Below, one piece after another: positions 5,518 through 6,392 of a stretch of DNA of 6,392 bases (the stretch's first letter is position 1; each line of letters starts with the position of its first letter). The notes beneath the pieces were generated by a model that had not been told where the DNA came from, made no database searches, and saw nothing but the letters and a program-made list of their open reading frames with translations. The translations under genes were made by a program, and so were the position numbers. Origin of the DNA: Phycisphaerales bacterium (GTDB lineage Bacteria > Planctomycetota > Phycisphaerae > Sedimentisphaerales > Anaerobacaceae); NCBI GenBank assembly GCA_011057845.1, contig DSDB01000061.1, positions 1 through 6,392 on the forward strand, given 5' to 3'.

Positions 5518-6314
5518 TGACGGAGCAAGACAGTCCGGTGCGGTGTTCGGCCGAGCCCCAGGGCGGATCGCCGGACGGGCCGCCAGGAGGTGCAGACATA
5601 ACAGAGACAGTCGAGAGCCAATCAGACCGCGGCGGGGGCTTGGTCGAACCGAGCCGGTCGCCAGCGGTGATTGTGGAATTTGACGTGCATGGGCCGTTGC
5701 GGTTCCTGTCGCATGCGGAGATGGTGCGGCTTTTTCAGCGGGCCTGCGTGCGGGCGGGCATCCGTGTTCGGCACAGCCTGGGTTTCAACCCCCATCCGAA
5801 GATGTCGCTGCCGTTGCCGCGAACGGTAGGGGTGCAGTGCGAGGGCGATGTCCTGTTCATGTGGGTCGAGTCGGGTCCCGGCGGCTTCGGCCGGGGTGGG
5901 CAGGTCGATCTGAGGGCCTTCGGCGAGGCGCTGGGGCGGCAGTTGCCCGACGGGTGTCGCATCACGGAGGTTCGACTGTCGGATCACAAATCGCCTCCGC
6001 GGCCGGTGGGGGCGAGTTTTGTGATTCCGCTTGGCTGTTCTTCGTCGCCGACCGACCGGCAGTCGGCGATTGTGGACCTAATGGACGGCGAGGACATCAT
6101 CGTCAACCGACGGTCGGATCGTGCCGACAGGAGTAAGCAAACCAACATACGCCCGTTTCTCGAATCCTTCGAGTTCGGGCCCGATGGCGTTACCGTGCGG
6201 TACGCTATTACGGGGGCCGGAACCGTGCGGCTTGAGGAGGTTCTCGAGTTGCTCGCCATGGCCCCCGAAACGTTCGCCGGGCCGGTTATTCGGAAAGACA
6301 TCCGATGGAATTGA
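5517..6314 (+). CDS. TIGR03936/DUF2344 family, radical SAM-linked protein
   Basis: A 265-residue protein whose residues about 51-260 match the DUF2344/TIGR03936 family, which is usually encoded beside or fused to a radical SAM protein and often near ribonuclease E/G. Key blocks are FDVHGPLRFLSHAEMVRLFQ (55-74), RAGIRVRHSLGFNPHPKMSLPLPRTVGVQCEGD (79-111) and the C-terminal strand-helix ending IRKDIRWN. The biochemical function is not established; a role with the partner radical SAM enzyme in RNA modification or translation is a reasonable guess. The first 48 residues are Gly/Pro/Ser/Asp/Glu-rich, look disordered and are not part of the domain. ATG 5517 shares one base with the ptsI TGA stop, suggesting coupled translation. 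A second, stronger ribosome site at 5585 points to codon 28 (ATA). No radical SAM gene is in the window. A short gap separates it from a possible RNase E/G gene. Confidence 0.82.
   Translation: MTEQDSPVRCSAEPQGGSPDGPPGGADITETVESQSDRGGGLVEPSRSPAVIVEFDVHGPLRFLSHAEMVRLFQRACVRAGIRVRHSLGFNPHPKMSLPLPRTVGVQCEGDVLFMWVESGPGGFGRGGQVDLRAFGEALGRQLPDGCRITEVRLSDHKSPPRPVGASFVIPLGCSSSPTDRQSAIVDLMDGEDIIVNRRSDRADRSKQTNIRPFLESFEFGPDGVTVRYAITGAGTVRLEEVLELLAMAPETFAGPVIRKDIRWN
5585..5592 (+). promoter_or_regulatory. Internal Shine-Dalgarno-like site aimed at an ATA codon
   Basis: AGGAGGTG lies inside the 5' part of the DUF2344 gene. Seven bases after AGGAGG comes an in-frame ATA (5598-5600, Ile28), which is ideal spacing for a start codon. 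The peptide before it (residues 1-27) is low-complexity and outside the conserved domain. It could be a lost ATG start, a rare ATA start, or chance; Gly- and Arg-rich coding makes such runs common here. Confidence 0.3.
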
Positions 6315-6376
6315 AGGTCCGGCGACGGCAAAGAAATTCACTGGCAAGGAATGAATAAGGAGCATAGAAGACGCCT

Positions 6377-6392
6377 ATGGCGAGAGAGATGT
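6377..6392 (+). CDS. Start of a gene cut by the window edge, possibly ribonuclease E/G
   Basis: Five codons (M-A-R-E-M) begin at ATG 6377 and run off the window. Two weak ribosome sites precede it: AGAAG at 6366-6370 with six-base spacing, and AAGGAG at 6357-6362 with fourteen. RNase E/G proteins often follow TIGR03936 genes, and several begin with a short basic-acidic stretch before a hydrophobic LIN motif, so this is my best guess from context alone. Five residues cannot identify a protein. A competing frame from ATG 6351 is also open to the window end, but AAGGA touches that ATG directly, leaving no spacer. Confidence 0.35.

Overview
This window carries a compact stretch of GC-rich bacterial chromosome with eight complete genes or clear gene calls and the first few codons of a ninth. 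Nothing in it looks mobile: there are no tRNAs, repeats, insertion-sequence ends or CRISPR units that I can see. The mix of genes (a two-membrane-segment DUF502 protein with a long insert, a short ribosome hibernation factor, an EIIA/HPr/Enzyme I cascade without a sugar permease, and a TIGR03936/DUF2344 protein), together with the high GC and mostly weak Shine-Dalgarno sequences, suggests a planctomycete, perhaps of the Phycisphaerae type. That assignment is an inference from gene content and style, not from a marker gene.

Left end (1-504): hisI, for histidine biosynthesis, lies on the minus strand. Its best-supported start is GTG at 426 with a GGAG ribosome site. It diverges from the plus-strand gene that follows. 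A good sigma-70-type promoter (464-492) lies in the divergent gap and would start transcription almost at the ATG of the next gene.

Centre-left (505-2507): an integral membrane protein of the flippase-like/LPG-synthase transmembrane family, then, after a 98-base gap, a DUF502 membrane protein.

Centre to right (2540-5517): hpf, a PtsN-like EIIA, ptsH (HPr) and ptsI (Enzyme I), all in one direction with gaps of 73, 33 and 16 bases, so very probably one operon. Every phosphotransfer histidine is present (Enzyme I His191, HPr His26, EIIA His69), and HPr also keeps the regulatory serine (Ser57). The chain PEP to EI to HPr to EIIA is therefore complete, but no EIIB or EIIC lies here. This fits a regulatory (nitrogen-PTS-like) phosphorelay, set beside a factor that silences ribosomes.

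Right end (5517-6392): a DUF2344/TIGR03936 radical-SAM-linked protein whose ATG shares one base with the ptsI stop codon, then the first five codons of a gene that may be ribonuclease E/G, cut by the window edge. The unusual points are mostly about translation starts: a perfect but very tightly placed ribosome site for hpf, a strong ribosome site 24 bases before ptsI, and a strong ribosome site ideally spaced from an ATA codon inside the DUF2344 gene. I did not find a convincing wholly new system; the PTS-hibernation cluster is the most interesting biological context.
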